Shown: positions 16,151 to 25,263, counted from the stretch's first letter. The stretch is 64,000 bases of DNA from Neobacillus sp. WH10 (GCF_030123405.1 NZ_CP126110.1:2604001-2668000), one strand, 5' to 3'. Notes: a model not told the origin generated them from the letters alone. Translations and numbers: made by a program.

Positions 16151-17146
16151 ATGATGGGGTTTGACGAATGTATAAACGAGGATTTTAGTGGGGTCATATC
16201 GATCACTCAAAATGGTAAAAATGTATACCGTAAAGCCTTTGGATACGCGGATTTACCAAATAAAGTATCAAATGAGATTGATACAAAGTTTGCAACAGCC
16301 TCAGCAGGAAAAGTATTTGTTGCCATAGCCATTTTGCAACTGATTGAACAAAGTCGATTATCTTTTGATAGTTGTATCGGGGACATCTTGAATTTTGATT
16401 TAAAGAATATTGATCCTCATATCACCATCAGGCAGTTGCTTAATCATACATCGGGAATACCCGACTATTTTGATGAGTCTGTCATGGAAGATTATGACGA
16501 ACTGTGGATAGATTACCCCAATTATAAAATTCGCACATCATCGGATATCATTCCATTATTTATTCATAAGCCGATGATGTATCCTGCAGGAGATAGATTT
16601 CAATACAATAATACAGGATTTGTTGTTCTTGGTCTTATTGTTGAGGCCATTACTGGCTCTTCATTTGATGTATATCTTAATGAACATGTTTTTATTCCTT
16701 GCGGTATGTTGAATACGGGATATTATGAGCTGGACAGATTGCCTGCTCAATGTGCAAACGGGTATTTATATGATGACAGCAGGCAAGAGTTTTATACCAA
16801 TATTTACAGTGTTGACGTAAAAGGAACAGGAGCAGGGGGAGCATTTACTACTGTAATAGATGTTGAAAAGTTCTGGGCCAGTCTGATGAAGGGTCAATTG
16901 ATATCGAAGGAAATGTTAAAAGAAATGTTAACTCCTCAAGTGAAAGAAGAATGCTATGGGTATGGGATTTGGTTGGATAAAAAAGAAGAAGGCACGTTTG
17001 ATTTCCACTTTGAAGGCTACGATCCTGGCATAAGTTTTTATAGTTCATACGATAAACAACAAGAATTGCTTATCACATTGGTAAGCAATTTTGGGTGTAA
17101 CGTATGGAAGGTTTTCAGAGATATCAAAGGTTTGATCAAATGGTAA
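16151..17146 (+). CDS. Serine hydrolase, beta-lactamase (class C-like) family
   Basis: 331 residues, with AAAGGAGAGAG before ATG 16151. TASAGKVF contains the S-x-x-K nucleophile motif (Ser51, Lys54). YNNTGF (about 150) is the Y-x-N element. FEGYDPGISF near the end takes the place of the KTG/HxG motif. SGVISITQNGKNVYRKAFGY is the usual N-terminal strand pair. There is no signal peptide, so it is cytoplasmic, as in Bacillus esterase or D-aminopeptidase relatives. A lactamase function is unlikely. A family B repeat follows. Confidence 0.85.
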   Translation: MMGFDECINEDFSGVISITQNGKNVYRKAFGYADLPNKVSNEIDTKFATASAGKVFVAIAILQLIEQSRLSFDSCIGDILNFDLKNIDPHITIRQLLNHTSGIPDYFDESVMEDYDELWIDYPNYKIRTSSDIIPLFIHKPMMYPAGDRFQYNNTGFVVLGLIVEAITGSSFDVYLNEHVFIPCGMLNTGYYELDRLPAQCANGYLYDDSRQEFYTNIYSVDVKGTGAGGAFTTVIDVEKFWASLMKGQLISKEMLKEMLTPQVKEECYGYGIWLDKKEEGTFDFHFEGYDPGISFYSSYDKQQELLITLVSNFGCNVWKVFRDIKGLIKW

Positions 17147-17159
17147 ATATCGGCTCGCT

Positions 17160-17230
17160 TTAAGATAATCTTCAACAATTGGGCGCTTTCCTATAATAAG
17201 GAAAGCGCTTTTGGCCATTTAAGGGCCGGA
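17160..17230 (+). repeat. Family B repeat
   Basis: TCTTCAACAATTGGGCGC, then TTTCCTATAATAAGGAAAGC (a CTTTCC..GGAAAG hairpin) and CATTTAAGGGCCGGATTGT. It is placed right after the serine hydrolase gene and could terminate it. Confidence 0.75.
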
Positions 17231-17304
17231 TTGTTCTGTAAATCTTTTGTGAATATCTGATACTATAATTATATCATATTAAAAAATTTCATTTAGGGGG
17301 ATTT

Positions 17305-18636
17305 ATGATTTTAGAAAAAGCATTAAATAACAATGTAATGGAGTACATACTTAATAAACTAGCAGCGCTTGGTTTATTAGTATTTATTATGTGTATATAT
17401 ATCATTTTGGGAACCGGATTTGATTTGTATGAGTTTACAGTATCTTTGTCAAATATAAATGTTTGGGGATTAATTTGCGGATATGCACTAGTGATGACAG
17501 TGTTAATCGATTTTGTAAGGTATAAATGGAGAGAGTTCACATTCAAGACGAGTATCCTTTTGCACTGTTTAGCAGGATTTATTGTGTTTTTTCCAATTAT
17601 GGGTATTAATTTGTTTTCATTGATTGCTGGAAGTGTGGGTGCATTATGTGCATTTATCTATGCTTTTAGCTGCTATTTTTTAGAGAAAAAAAAGCAATTA
17701 GTATGGATTTCACTTTTAGTCTTCCCTCTACTGCTATGTATAAGATTAATCGACTTTACTATAAAAGAAAATTGGATCGAAGAAAAGACAAAAACATCAT
17801 TTTCCGCAGAGTTTGAGCGTTTCAATGGAAAAAACGAGATTCCAATATCTTTAAAAAAGGGAGATGTAGTAACGAGTTTTATATCCTTTGACCAAATGAA
17901 TGGGGGAGGATATGGGTATCATATTTTAGATAATAATGGGGAGTTAGTCCACCTAACTGTCTACGCTTAAAGACTAAAGTTACCTTTAGCCCTCCAAGAC
18001 TCGCTACGAGTGAATGGCTAGTTCTTACTCGACGGGAATCCCACCCGTTATATGATACGACCTAGGCTCGGCCGCACACATGCCAGTTAGTTTAAGTGAA
18101 AACCCTCATAATCTTTAAGCTATATTTCAACATAAATATCCATTTTTTATTGAATTCGTTCAGCAGCCGTCAAGGCTGAGAATCTTATGGAGTGAAAGTC
18201 TCCTGTCATCAATTGACCGATTCGGATGACTAGCATATCCAATGCGTGGGGAGGTAACGAACTACGTTCTGCTTGGAAGTAAAAGTCACGGCGGCCTATT
18301 CTACACAGAGAGAATAAGGTCGGAACAGTCTGTGTGGCGAGCAAACCTAGAGGCCAGAAGGATTTAACGAATACTGCAGTCCCGAAATCTACGCCCCTCT
18401 GAGAAACTGTTTCGAGGGATATATGCTTAGCGTCGACCTTTATCTAACGGGGGAAGACCGATGTCTTACGGGAAGAAACGGTCAAAAGCACCGAGATGAA
18501 AGAGCTAGAAGAGACGTATGGAGAATATGGAAACATTGATACGAACGCAATCCAGTTTAATGCAGAAAAAGCAGGTATATATTTATTAATAGTTACAGGG
18601 GATAATTTGAAAGGGAAGATTGATGTAAAATATTAG
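17305..18636 (+). pseudogene. Membrane protein gene split by an RNA-like insertion
   Basis: The first part (ATG 17305, TTAGGGGG site) has four membrane helices (about residues 15-35, 50-70, 82-110, 125-148) and then a soluble domain ending GGGYGYHILDNNGELV near 17,955. It then runs into unrelated sequence and stops at 17,970. At 18,510-18,636 a frame EETYGEYGNIDTNAIQFNAE followed by KAGIYLLIVTGDNLKGKIDV ends in KY and a stop. This reads as the natural C-terminal strand of the same extracytoplasmic domain. About 550 bp of GC-richer, hairpin-rich DNA lies between. Unless the insertion is spliced out, the product is truncated. The function is unknown. Confidence 0.65.
17955..18505 (+). other. 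Structured RNA-like insertion inside the split gene
   Basis: No long reading frame; GC is higher than the host gene. Many short perfect stems are visible: CTAAAG/CTTTAG, ACTCG/CGAGT, ACGGG/CCCGT, CTACACAG/CTGTGTGG. Blocks such as GAATACTGCAGTCCCGAAAT and GAGAAACTGTTTCGAGGG look like group II intron domain I, but no domain V was found here. Strand and exact ends are uncertain. Confidence 0.45.
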
Positions 18637-18639
18637 AAA

Positions 18640-19575
18640 TTGATAGGAAGATTTAGGACTGGCGCATGAGGTCGTAGTAGCTTTGAGAGAAGAGTAATGT
18701 CTTCTTAAGTATAAGCAAATTATACTCCTAATCTAGGTAACACCTTTGATAGGGCAAAGGACCTCTGGGCACTTGGAATGTTTGAGCATTATAGACTCTG
18801 AGCTATAAAAGTATGTTTAAACTAGCTTACAAGTAAACCTACAAATATGGGGGAATATGTGTACCGACATTTAATCCTGCGGTTGTATGGGAAGGCTTGT
18901 AAGTGATTATTCCAAGGTCAGAACCGGACTCGGGAAATCCGACCGTCCGGGATCGTAGGGGGGCTACAAGAAACGTGAATCAATAAATATTGATTGCGCG
19001 CGTTTGTTTTCTACCCGACGGCGGGCCGAAAGCCAAATGGTTGAAGGGATTGAGCTCCATAATGTTAGTAAATCGAGAGGGCTGATGCTTTACCAACAGC
19101 AGAAAGAAACATTTTATCCTTCGTTAAAGGCAAGATGGATAAAACCTCTCTGGAGTCAGAGACCTTGGCACGTTACACATTGATATGATACGGCAACTCG
19201 GGAGACCCTACCGGTCTTTTCTTGTTAGAAGAGTATGGTGTACAAGCGATAAAAAGTAAGGAAACCAAATGCCGGTGTAGGGAGTCGGATAGCAGTGTAG
19301 TACCAATGAAGTTGGGTAATGCCGATGGAGGAAAGACTAGCTACCAGTTATCACTCTTGCTGGGGACACATTTACTACAAACAGAGGTAGGAATAATAAA
19401 TGGGGACAAAACTAGTAAGGATAGCAGAATTAGTAAAATATGATCCTAAGAGATTACAACGTTTTGTGAATGGTAACTAGGAGGAGCCGTGTGCGTTAAT
19501 AGCGCAAGAACGGTTCTGGGAGGGGGAGGAACACAATCTACCGTAAGGTAGAGAGGTTCCTTTCTACTCGACTAG
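18640..19575 (+). ncRNA. Group II intron-like 3' half without an RT gene
   Basis: Domain V is clear at 19,484-19,516: GAGCCGTGTGCG, a short loop, GCGCAAGAACGGTTC. It has the AGC catalytic triad and the two-base bulge. A domain VI hairpin follows (CTACCGTAAGGTAG inside AGGAAC/GTTCCT) and the 3' end is near CTACTCGAC. Blocks such as GAAACCAAATGCCGGTGTAG upstream also look like group II RNA. No reverse transcriptase frame survives. The 5' end was not found. Confidence 0.65.
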
Positions 19576-19783
19576 TGAAATAACGTGGCATAAGACATAT
19601 AGTAAACAAAGAAAAAGAGACAGTGTACCACGCTGCCTCTATTTGTATGAATTATTTAATCTCATCTAGTAAATTGTAAGTTTCCTTCAACTAATCCATT
19701 ACAACAATTGAAGATCAGACTACATTGTTTGGCGTTTTTTTAGCTAAAAGGTTTTTCATTAACCTACCAAAAAAACAAAAAAT

Positions 19784-19815
19784 TCCACCTTGATTATGAC
19801 TCAGGGTGGTTTTAG
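19784..19815 (-). terminator. Terminator of the small minus-strand gene
   Basis: CCACCTTGA and TCAGGGTGG arms; on the minus strand it is followed by ATTTTTTG and more T. Confidence 0.7.
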
Positions 19816-19890
19816 ACGGAATCAAAGTAATTATATTTATGGTCGATTGATCTTTGACTAGATAAAAGAGGATCTTTTTCATTCACTTGT

Positions 19891-20001
19891 TTAAAGTTTT
19901 TTGGGGGGTAATGCCTTTTGCTTTTTGTACAAAAGAATGTAATTTACAAGGAAAAGTAAAATCATACCTAAAAGAGCCCAGATGAATTCATTTAAGTTCA
20001 C
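19891..20001 (-). CDS. Small single-pass membrane protein
   Basis: 36 residues from GTG 20001, with AAGGGGGGATTATT upstream. MNLNEFIWALLGMILLFLVN gives one hydrophobic helix (about 6-26) and a short lysine-rich tail YKKQKALPPKKL. It has its own terminator at 19,784. The function is unknown. The ribosome binding site and terminator make it a likely real small gene. Confidence 0.55.
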   Translation of the reverse strand: MNLNEFIWALLGMILLFLVNYILLYKKQKALPPKKL

Positions 20002-20145
20002 AATAATCCCCCCTTGAAATTGGTTTTATATTTCTATTCTAAACACGACTGTTTTATGTGTAGGACATTTTTAATAAGGCTAATTAGTTTCTTAGTTCCT
20101 AATGCTTTCTTTTGAAGTATCCATCACTATATGGATTAGAAATAA

Positions 20146-20177
20146 AAAGACCACTCAGGTAACTGAGTAGTCAAAGG
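20146..20177. terminator. Hairpin terminator
   Basis: GACCACTCAG GTAA CTGAGTAGTC with A-rich and T-containing flanks; works best on the minus strand. Confidence 0.6.
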
Positions 20178-20236
20178 CATTATTAAACTATCAGGGATCT
20201 TTATTTCAACAAATTTTAAGGAAAATATAAGATAAC

Positions 20237-20280
20237 AAAAAGGTCGTTAACCTCCTTACCAAGGTTACCGACCTTTAATT
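20237..20280. terminator. Hairpin terminator
   Basis: AAAGGTCGTTAACCT and AGGTTACCGACCTTT arms with A/T tracts on both sides. Probably the terminator of the minus-strand Pro-rich gene. Confidence 0.75.
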
Positions 20281-20408
20281 TATTCTTTAGTAAATACACT
20301 AAATTGTTCGATGACCCAATTCTGATGATTCTCCGCAATGTATTGCTCTGCTTTGACGAAAAATACATTTAACAGGCTAAAAGTACAATTTTTTCCTATT
20401 TGGTAAAG

Positions 20409-20555
20409 TCACCCCTGGGGTATCTGCCCTGGTGGCCTTGACGGTGCCAGCGTTGGTGTCGGTGTTGGCGTTGGCATAGGAATTTCTGGTGTGCCCTCAC
20501 CATGACCTGGATTAGACGGTCCTACCGAACCGCTGTTATTACTGTTATTTTCCAA
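20409..20555 (-). CDS. Small proline-rich hypothetical protein
   Basis: 48 residues from TTG 20555, which has GAGGAGGTGATT at ideal spacing; longer upstream frames lack a site. MENNSNNSGSVGPSNPGHGE is followed by PTPTPTPT and a Pro/Gly tail ending PPGQIPQG. It is disordered, with no membrane segment. Such peptides occur among Bacillus exosporium and coat proteins, but nothing in the sequence proves it. The PT repeat may vary in copy number. Confidence 0.55.
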   Translation of the reverse strand: MENNSNNSGSVGPSNPGHGEGTPEIPMPTPTPTPTLAPSRPPGQIPQG

Positions 20556-20679
20556 TTGAATCACCTCCTCTAATAGACTGGATGATTGCATAATTAGATA
20601 TTCCCAATAGCAAGTTAGAAAATACGAACTGACACTTTTCATTCAAAAATTATCATTTTAAGATTACCTGCTATTGTTG

Positions 20680-20715
20680 CACTATTCCGCTAACTGGCAG
20701 GTTGAAGAAGGATTC
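20680..20715 (+). repeat. Family A repeat, right end only
   Basis: CCGCTAACTGGCAGGTTGAA followed by GAAGGATTCC, upstream of the histidine phosphatase gene. Confidence 0.6.
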
Positions 20716-20780
20716 CTTAATTCTTTTATAGAATAACAGTTGATGGTAGTAAGTAACGTGAAAATTCGAGGAGAAGAGTT

Positions 20781-21350
20781 ATGGAAATATCATTGATTAG
20801 ACATGGAAAATCACAACTAACTGAAAATGATAAAATAACTGGTTTGGAATTTAAGAAGTGGGTTGAAAAGTATGATTACATTGGAGTGTTTGAAGAGTCA
20901 ACATATCCCTCAGCAACCCTTGAAAAAGTTGCAACTGCAAATATTGTTATTACGAGTGATTTAAAAAGGGCTGTTGAGTCAGCAAGATTATTAAATCCAG
21001 TAACGAAAATCATTTCTGACCCTATATTCCGAGAAACTGAGTTACCTTCTAATTCATTACAATTATTTAATGTAAAGTTAAAGCCAAGTATCTGGGCGAT
21101 TGTATTAAGAATACTATGGTTCAGTAGCTATTCATATGAGTGCGAGTCTTTGTATCAAGCAAAATATAGGGCAATTAAGGCATCACAACAGTTAATTGAC
21201 TACGCTAATGAATATAAATCGGTGGTATTAGTTGGACACGGTTTTTTTAATATGTTAATTGCTAAAGAGTTACAGAAAAAGGGCTGGAAAGGTACAAGAA
21301 AAAGGGATGCAAAACATTGGAATTGTATGACGTTTTCCTTGTTCAACTAA
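20781..21350 (+). CDS. Histidine phosphatase family protein
   Basis: 189 residues, with CGAGGAGAAGAG before ATG 20781. ISLIRHGKSQLT holds the RHG catalytic motif (His8 forms the phosphohistidine). TSDLKRAVESA holds the second arginine, and LVGHGFF the second histidine. This places it with phosphoglycerate-mutase-like phosphatases acting on small molecules or proteins; the substrate is unknown. Unlike its damaged relative at 342, all catalytic residues are present. The C-terminus CMTFSLFN lies just before the next family A copy, whose first bases overlap the stop. Confidence 0.88.
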   Translation: MEISLIRHGKSQLTENDKITGLEFKKWVEKYDYIGVFEESTYPSATLEKVATANIVITSDLKRAVESARLLNPVTKIISDPIFRETELPSNSLQLFNVKLKPSIWAIVLRILWFSSYSYECESLYQAKYRAIKASQQLIDYANEYKSVVLVGHGFFNMLIAKELQKKGWKGTRKRDAKHWNCMTFSLFN

Positions 21351-21432
21351 CGAGGTGCTATAGTTGAGGATCTAGCTGCCATTATGTAGCTTTTCTTATT
21401 GAAGTAACTGGCAGTTTAGTTGAAGAAGGATA
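21338..21432 (+). repeat. Family A repeat, full copy
   Basis: TTGTTCAACTAACGAGGTGC, GATCTAGCTGCCAT, a TAGCTTTTCTTATTGAAGTA arm, then GGCAGTTTAGTTGAAGAAGG. The core closely matches the copy at 43,491. Confidence 0.82.
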
Positions 21433-21463
21433 TGTTAAAATATAGTAAAAACGAAGATGTGAA

Positions 21464-22003
21464 ATGGAGACTCTAATGAACTGCGTTTGTGATAATTATA
21501 TCGATTTAGATTTACAAAGAAAGGACATTTCAAAGCGAATAAAAGAAAGTAAACTATTAAAGAAACACCTAAAGACCATTGTTAAACCTAAAAATAGTAA
21601 TGAAAAACTATATCAATGTGATATATGTAATCAATTTTGGCAAGGAAGTTTTGCGTGGAATTTTGGAAATGGAGAGTATTTGTTTAAAGTTCCGTTTACT
21701 GAAATGGTTGAATGGGAGAATGAACATTATATAGCACCAGATACAATATTAATATATTTAGCACTTATGGAGCGGTATCTAAAAGAAAATGCCTTTAGAA
21801 AATCAAATCAAGTGTGTAAAAAAGAAAATTGTAATAATAAATCACTTGAGGGCGTTAATTTTTGTTTGGAACATCATATTAAATCTCTTCAAAATATCGG
21901 GAATTTACCAAAAGAACCTCAAGGGAAACTTTTTCCACCTTATGATGGAGTATTTAACAAATACAAATCACATTTTGATGAGACAATTAGGAGTTTTTGC
22001 TGA
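21464..22003 (+). CDS. Hypothetical protein with two cysteine clusters
   Basis: 179 residues; the start at 21,464 or the in-frame ATG at 21,476 is open. LYQCDICNQFWQGSFAWNF has a CxxC, and CKKENCNNKSLEGVNFCLEH gives C-x5-C-x10-C-x2-H, a treble-clef-like zinc site. The central part is polar and rich in aromatic residues. No signal peptide or membrane segment. I do not recognise the family. Zinc binding is likely; DNA or RNA binding would be a guess. Confidence 0.7.
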   Translation: METLMNCVCDNYIDLDLQRKDISKRIKESKLLKKHLKTIVKPKNSNEKLYQCDICNQFWQGSFAWNFGNGEYLFKVPFTEMVEWENEHYIAPDTILIYLALMERYLKENAFRKSNQVCKKENCNNKSLEGVNFCLEHHIKSLQNIGNLPKEPQGKLFPPYDGVFNKYKSHFDETIRSFC

Positions 22004-22044
22004 TATATAAATGATCCTGTTTGTTCAACTACTATGAAAGTACA

Positions 22045-22200
22045 AAACAGTGAAAATCAAAAAAAGACAATGCTAAAGTAGACCCAGCAATTATAATTTT
22101 TAAAAAAGCTGAGCCTAAAATTAAACCTCATGTCGCATTATCAGTATTACCACAAAAAACCTACTTTCATTCTCTGTGGTGAAGCGATGATTTTTCGATT
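22045..22200 (+). other. Element related to 40,745-41,095
   Basis: ATAGACCCAG-like and TTTTTAAAAAAGCTGAGCCT at the left and TTTCATTCTCTGTGGTGAAG at the right are shared with the 40.7-kb region. Both lie directly before a family A copy. Its nature is unknown; it may be a decayed insertion. Confidence 0.4.
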
Positions 22201-22296
22201 CATGGGTGGCTAACGGGTGCTTTAGTTTAGTTGAACAGCAGGGGTTGCTGCAGCAGCTTCTTTCTTATTCCACGGGGCAGGATAGTTTAACAAAAA
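22200..22296 (+). repeat. Family A repeat, full copy
   Basis: GGCTAACGGGTGCTTTAGTT, GAACAGCAGGGGTTGCTGCA, TTTCTTATTCCACGGGGCAG, then GATAGTTTAACAAAA. The core matches the copy at 946. Confidence 0.8.
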
Positions 22297-22330
22297 TATA
22301 TTTGATTAGTAAAAATAGAGGTGGTATTGG

Positions 22331-23188
22331 TTGAAGAGAAGAACAAAAAAGAGATGGCTATACTTTTTAATCGGTATGACTTTATTAATTTATTTTTTTT
22401 ATTTTCAAAACAATTCAATTGTAACAAGTGAATATAGCATTCGATCAGACAAGCTCCCACAAAATTTTAATGGATATAAAATTGTACAATTATCTGACTT
22501 GCACAGTAAGTCTTTTAGGAATAACCAAAGTAACTTAGTTAAAAGAGTGAAAAAGGAAAAACCAGATTTGATTGTATTTACAGGTGATTTAATAGATTCA
22601 GAAAAATATGATGAGAAACCTAGTTTAATTTTGATGGGAAAATTGGTTCAAGTTGCTCCAGTTTATTACGTGACAGGAAATCATGAATGGTGGTCTGGAA
22701 AATTCAATTCATTAGAGGATAAATTAAATAACATCGGTGTACAAGTGATGAGAAACTCAGCAGAGGAAATTACCAATGGAACTGACAAAATTCAAATTAT
22801 AGGAATTGATGACCCAGCTAATTTAAAAGAATCTTATTCAGAAAAAGCCACAACGGAAAAAAACATCATTAATTCATTAGAAGGACTCGAAGAAGAAGAT
22901 AATTTTCAAATTCTATTAGCACATAGACCTGAAATGTTTTCTCTTTATTGTGAATATGAATTTGATGTTGTTTTTTCAGGTCACGCACACGGCGGACAAT
23001 TTAGAATTCCTTTCATTGGTGGTTTAATTGCTCCAGACCAAGGATTATTTCCTAAGTATACTTCTGGTAAATACAATTCATTGAACACTACATTGATTGT
23101 AAATAGAGGACTTGGAAATAGTATTATTCCTTTAAGGATTTTTAATCGTCCAGAAATTGTTTTAGTGACATTAAACTATGTTAAATAA
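22331..23188 (+). CDS. Membrane-anchored metallophosphoesterase (YkuE/YaeI type)
   Basis: 285 residues from TTG 22331 (GAGGTGG upstream). A short basic N-terminus (KRRTKKR) and one membrane helix (about 10-27) anchor it outside the cytoplasm. IVQLSDLHSK (Asp56, His58), VFTGDLID, TGNHEWW and FSGHAHGGQ are the ordered metal-binding motifs of calcineurin-like phosphoesterases; the last is the GHxHGGQ signature of the YkuE/YaeI group. Members include UDP-2,3-diacylglucosamine hydrolase-like and cell-wall-linked enzymes. The substrate is unknown. A single gene between repeats. Confidence 0.9.
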   Translation: MKRRTKKRWLYFLIGMTLLIYFFYFQNNSIVTSEYSIRSDKLPQNFNGYKIVQLSDLHSKSFRNNQSNLVKRVKKEKPDLIVFTGDLIDSEKYDEKPSLILMGKLVQVAPVYYVTGNHEWWSGKFNSLEDKLNNIGVQVMRNSAEEITNGTDKIQIIGIDDPANLKESYSEKATTEKNIINSLEGLEEEDNFQILLAHRPEMFSLYCEYEFDVVFSGHAHGGQFRIPFIGGLIAPDQGLFPKYTSGKYNSLNTTLIVNRGLGNSIIPLRIFNRPEIVLVTLNYVK

Positions 23189-23199
23189 AAATGAAGCTT

Positions 23200-23304
23200 G
23201 TGCGTGATTACACTTAAACTAAAGGGTGCATTACTTGAATAGCCGGCAACCATTGCAGGCTATTTTTGTTATTCAACTAAATGGCAGTTTACTTGAAGAA
23301 GGAA
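23200..23304 (+). repeat. Family A repeat, full copy (subtype 1)
   Basis: CACTTAAACTAAAGGGTGC, ATTACTTGAATAGCCGGC, CATTGCAGGCTATTTTTGTT, ATTCAACTAAATGGCAGTTT, ACTTGAAGAAGG. The core is essentially identical to those at 25,158 and 39,924. Confidence 0.85.
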
Positions 23305-23351
23305 ACATCTCCAGTCTAATTGTATAATCATAAAAAAGGGGTGATTAGGCT

Positions 23352-23786
23352 TTGAGAAGCATTCCGAAAAAACAGGAAATATTACTCGATGAAGAAATTG
23401 ATGAACAAGAGTTTATTAGCATAATTAATAGCTTTTACAAGCAAGATTGTTATATCTATGTGATTATTCCTGAATATGAACAAAACCTATTAAATGAAAT
23501 TTCAAACGACTTTATTGAAGTTAATAAATTCCTGTTACCACGCACTTTTCCAAGGGAAATGGGTTATATGGGTTATGTAAAGGACAGTCAAAAACGATAT
23601 ATTTACGAATTTTATTTACGGTCTACTACGATAGATTATCTGATTTTTTCCGAGACTGATGTATCAGAACAATTAAGTAAATTAACCAAAAAGAATTTGG
23701 ACATTTACAAAATGTTTCAATTAAATAAGGTTCCTCATATAACCATTGGTCCCGATAGTCAATGGCTAAATATAGTTGAGTATTGA
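23352..23786 (+). CDS. Hypothetical protein
   Basis: 144 residues from TTG 23352 (AAAGGGGTGATTAGG upstream). It is soluble and acidic at the N-terminus (LLDEEIDEQEF), with alternating strands and helices. I recognise no domain. It ends PHITIGPDSQWLNIVEY. No catalytic-looking cluster is present. It lies alone between family A copies, so context gives no function. Confidence 0.6.
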   Translation: MRSIPKKQEILLDEEIDEQEFISIINSFYKQDCYIYVIIPEYEQNLLNEISNDFIEVNKFLLPRTFPREMGYMGYVKDSQKRYIYEFYLRSTTIDYLIFSETDVSEQLSKLTKKNLDIYKMFQLNKVPHITIGPDSQWLNIVEY

Positions 23787-23845
23787 GTGTTTCTTATTCA
23801 ACTGAAAGGGTGCAAGAATTAAACAAGGAGTTGCGGTTAAACAGA
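23786..23845 (+). repeat. Family A repeat, left part only
   Basis: TTCTTATTCAACTGAAAGGG, TGCAAGAATTAAACAAGG, then a diverged tail. Confidence 0.55.
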
Positions 23846-23867
23846 TATTCTTAGAGGAGTTAGAATT

Positions 23868-24095
23868 ATGCTTGAACTTGTTAAAGATATATACTCACCA
23901 AGTAAGGCATATAAAGTTGAAATTAATAAACGTTCGAGAGACGGGCTTTTAGAAATTGACGCTTATTTTTGGGATAGTAAATGGGAAACTTGGCTACAAA
24001 CGTCAACTGGCTTCTCACTTACTGATAACATTGACAGAGCAATGGCAATTGCTAAGGAAAAACTGAGGGTTTGTTCAGGCGAGATAATTGAATAG
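23868..24095 (+). CDS. Small hypothetical protein
   Basis: 75 residues; TTAGAGGAGTT precedes ATG 23868. MLELVKDIYSPSKAYKVEIN is followed by an alternating polar/hydrophobic pattern (beta strands) with AYFWDSKWETWLQ and a C-terminal helix MAIAKEKLRVCSGEIIE. No membrane segment. I do not recognise it; it could be a small alpha/beta fold such as those near toxin-immunity loci. Confidence 0.55.
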   Translation: MLELVKDIYSPSKAYKVEINKRSRDGLLEIDAYFWDSKWETWLQTSTGFSLTDNIDRAMAIAKEKLRVCSGEIIE

Positions 24096-24103
24096 AATGG
24101 GCA

Positions 24104-24213
24104 AATTGTGAAAAAATTCACTTAAGCTAACGGGTGCAAGAGTTGAAGATCCAGCTGCCAATTTGGTGGCTTTTTTGTTCTTGAACTAAATGGCAGGTTA
24201 GCTCAATAAGGAA
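24104..24213 (+). repeat. Family A repeat, full copy (subtype 2)
   Basis: TTGTGAAAAAATTCACTTAA, GCTAACGGGTGCAAGAGTTG, GATCCAGCTGCC AATTT GGTGGC with T6, TTGAACTAAATGGCAGGTTA. Confidence 0.85.
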
Positions 24214-24359
24214 TCAAAATAAGAGAACTTGTAAGCTTCTGAAGAGGTGGACAAATTGTGGTAAGTTATGAATAGTTTGATTTATTTAAACTAAGTAGAA
24301 GAATATAAATTGTATGTGATTTTTTGCAAAACCCATACGTCTTATTCTATGGAGGAAAT

Positions 24360-25064
24360 ATGCTTAAAGACAATTTTAAAATTAGTAATATTCCCGCAGT
24401 TTTATGGGGAGAAAAGAGTGAAAAAATTTTTATTGCAGTACATGGAAATATGTCAAATAAAGAAGATGCAGTGATTCAAATATTAGCTGAAGAAGCCAAT
24501 CAAAAAGGTTATCAAGTATTAAGCTTTGATTTACCTGAGCATGGAGAAAGAAAAAATGATAATACTCCTTGTAAAGTACAGTTTTGTGTTAGTGAATTAT
24601 TTATAATTATGAATTACGCAAAAGAACATTGGAAAGAAGTAAGCGTGTTTGCATGTAGTATGGGAGCTTATTTTAGCCTTTTAGCTTATCAAAACGATGT
24701 GCTAAAAAAGGCATTATTTTTATCACCGGTATTTAATATGGAACGAATTATCGAAAATATGATGAAATGGTTTAATGTAACACCCGAGCTTTTGCAAAAA
24801 GAAATGACTATAGAAACACCTATTGGTCAAAAGTTATATTGGGATTATTTATGCTATGTAAAAGAACATCCTATTAATACATGGAATACTGATACATATA
24901 TTATGTATGGAGCCAAGGATGAACTGTGCGAATTTGAAACTATTAACTATTTTACAAAAAAATACAGTTGTGAATTAGAAGTCATGGAAGCAGGTGAACA
25001 TTACTTTCATACTGAAGAACAGTTGAAAGTATTTGAGCAGTGGTTACACAAGCACATCGATTAA
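24360..25064 (+). CDS. Alpha/beta hydrolase
   Basis: 234 residues from ATG 24360, with TATGGAGGAA upstream; the longer frame from 24,324 has no site. IFIAVHGNMSNKED carries the HG oxyanion-hole element. FACSMGAYFS holds the nucleophile Ser100 in an A-x-S-x-G context (Cys-Ser-Met-Gly). YGAKDE supplies the acid and GEHYF the histidine. It is a small soluble esterase- or lipase-like enzyme with a short cap (about 130-175). The substrate is unknown. It is monocistronic, followed by a family A repeat. Confidence 0.85.
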   Translation: MLKDNFKISNIPAVLWGEKSEKIFIAVHGNMSNKEDAVIQILAEEANQKGYQVLSFDLPEHGERKNDNTPCKVQFCVSELFIIMNYAKEHWKEVSVFACSMGAYFSLLAYQNDVLKKALFLSPVFNMERIIENMMKWFNVTPELLQKEMTIETPIGQKLYWDYLCYVKEHPINTWNTDTYIMYGAKDELCEFETINYFTKKYSCELEVMEAGEHYFHTEEQLKVFEQWLHKHID

Positions 25065-25157
25065 CAAATTACAATTTATCTAAGAGATTTAGTGAAGAAC
25101 CTGTTAGAGAAGAATTGTGAATATATAAACTGATATTATATTTGAGAGGAATTATAA

Positions 25158-25263
25158 ATGTGAATTTATTCACTTAAACAAACGGGTGCATTACTTGAAT
25201 AGCCGGCAACCATTGCAGGCTATTTTTGTTATTCAACTAAATGGCAGTTTAGTGGAAGAAGGA
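25158..25263 (+). repeat. Family A repeat, full copy (subtype 1)
   Basis: TGTGAATTTATTCACTTAAA, CAAACGGGTGCATTACTTGA, ATAGCCGGCAACCATTGCAG, then ATGGCAGTTTAGTGGAAGAA. Confidence 0.85.

Noticed and set aside
19222..19443. 73-codon frame in the group II intron region
   Set aside because: It overlaps structured intron sequence, has no reverse transcriptase or other motif and no start signal.
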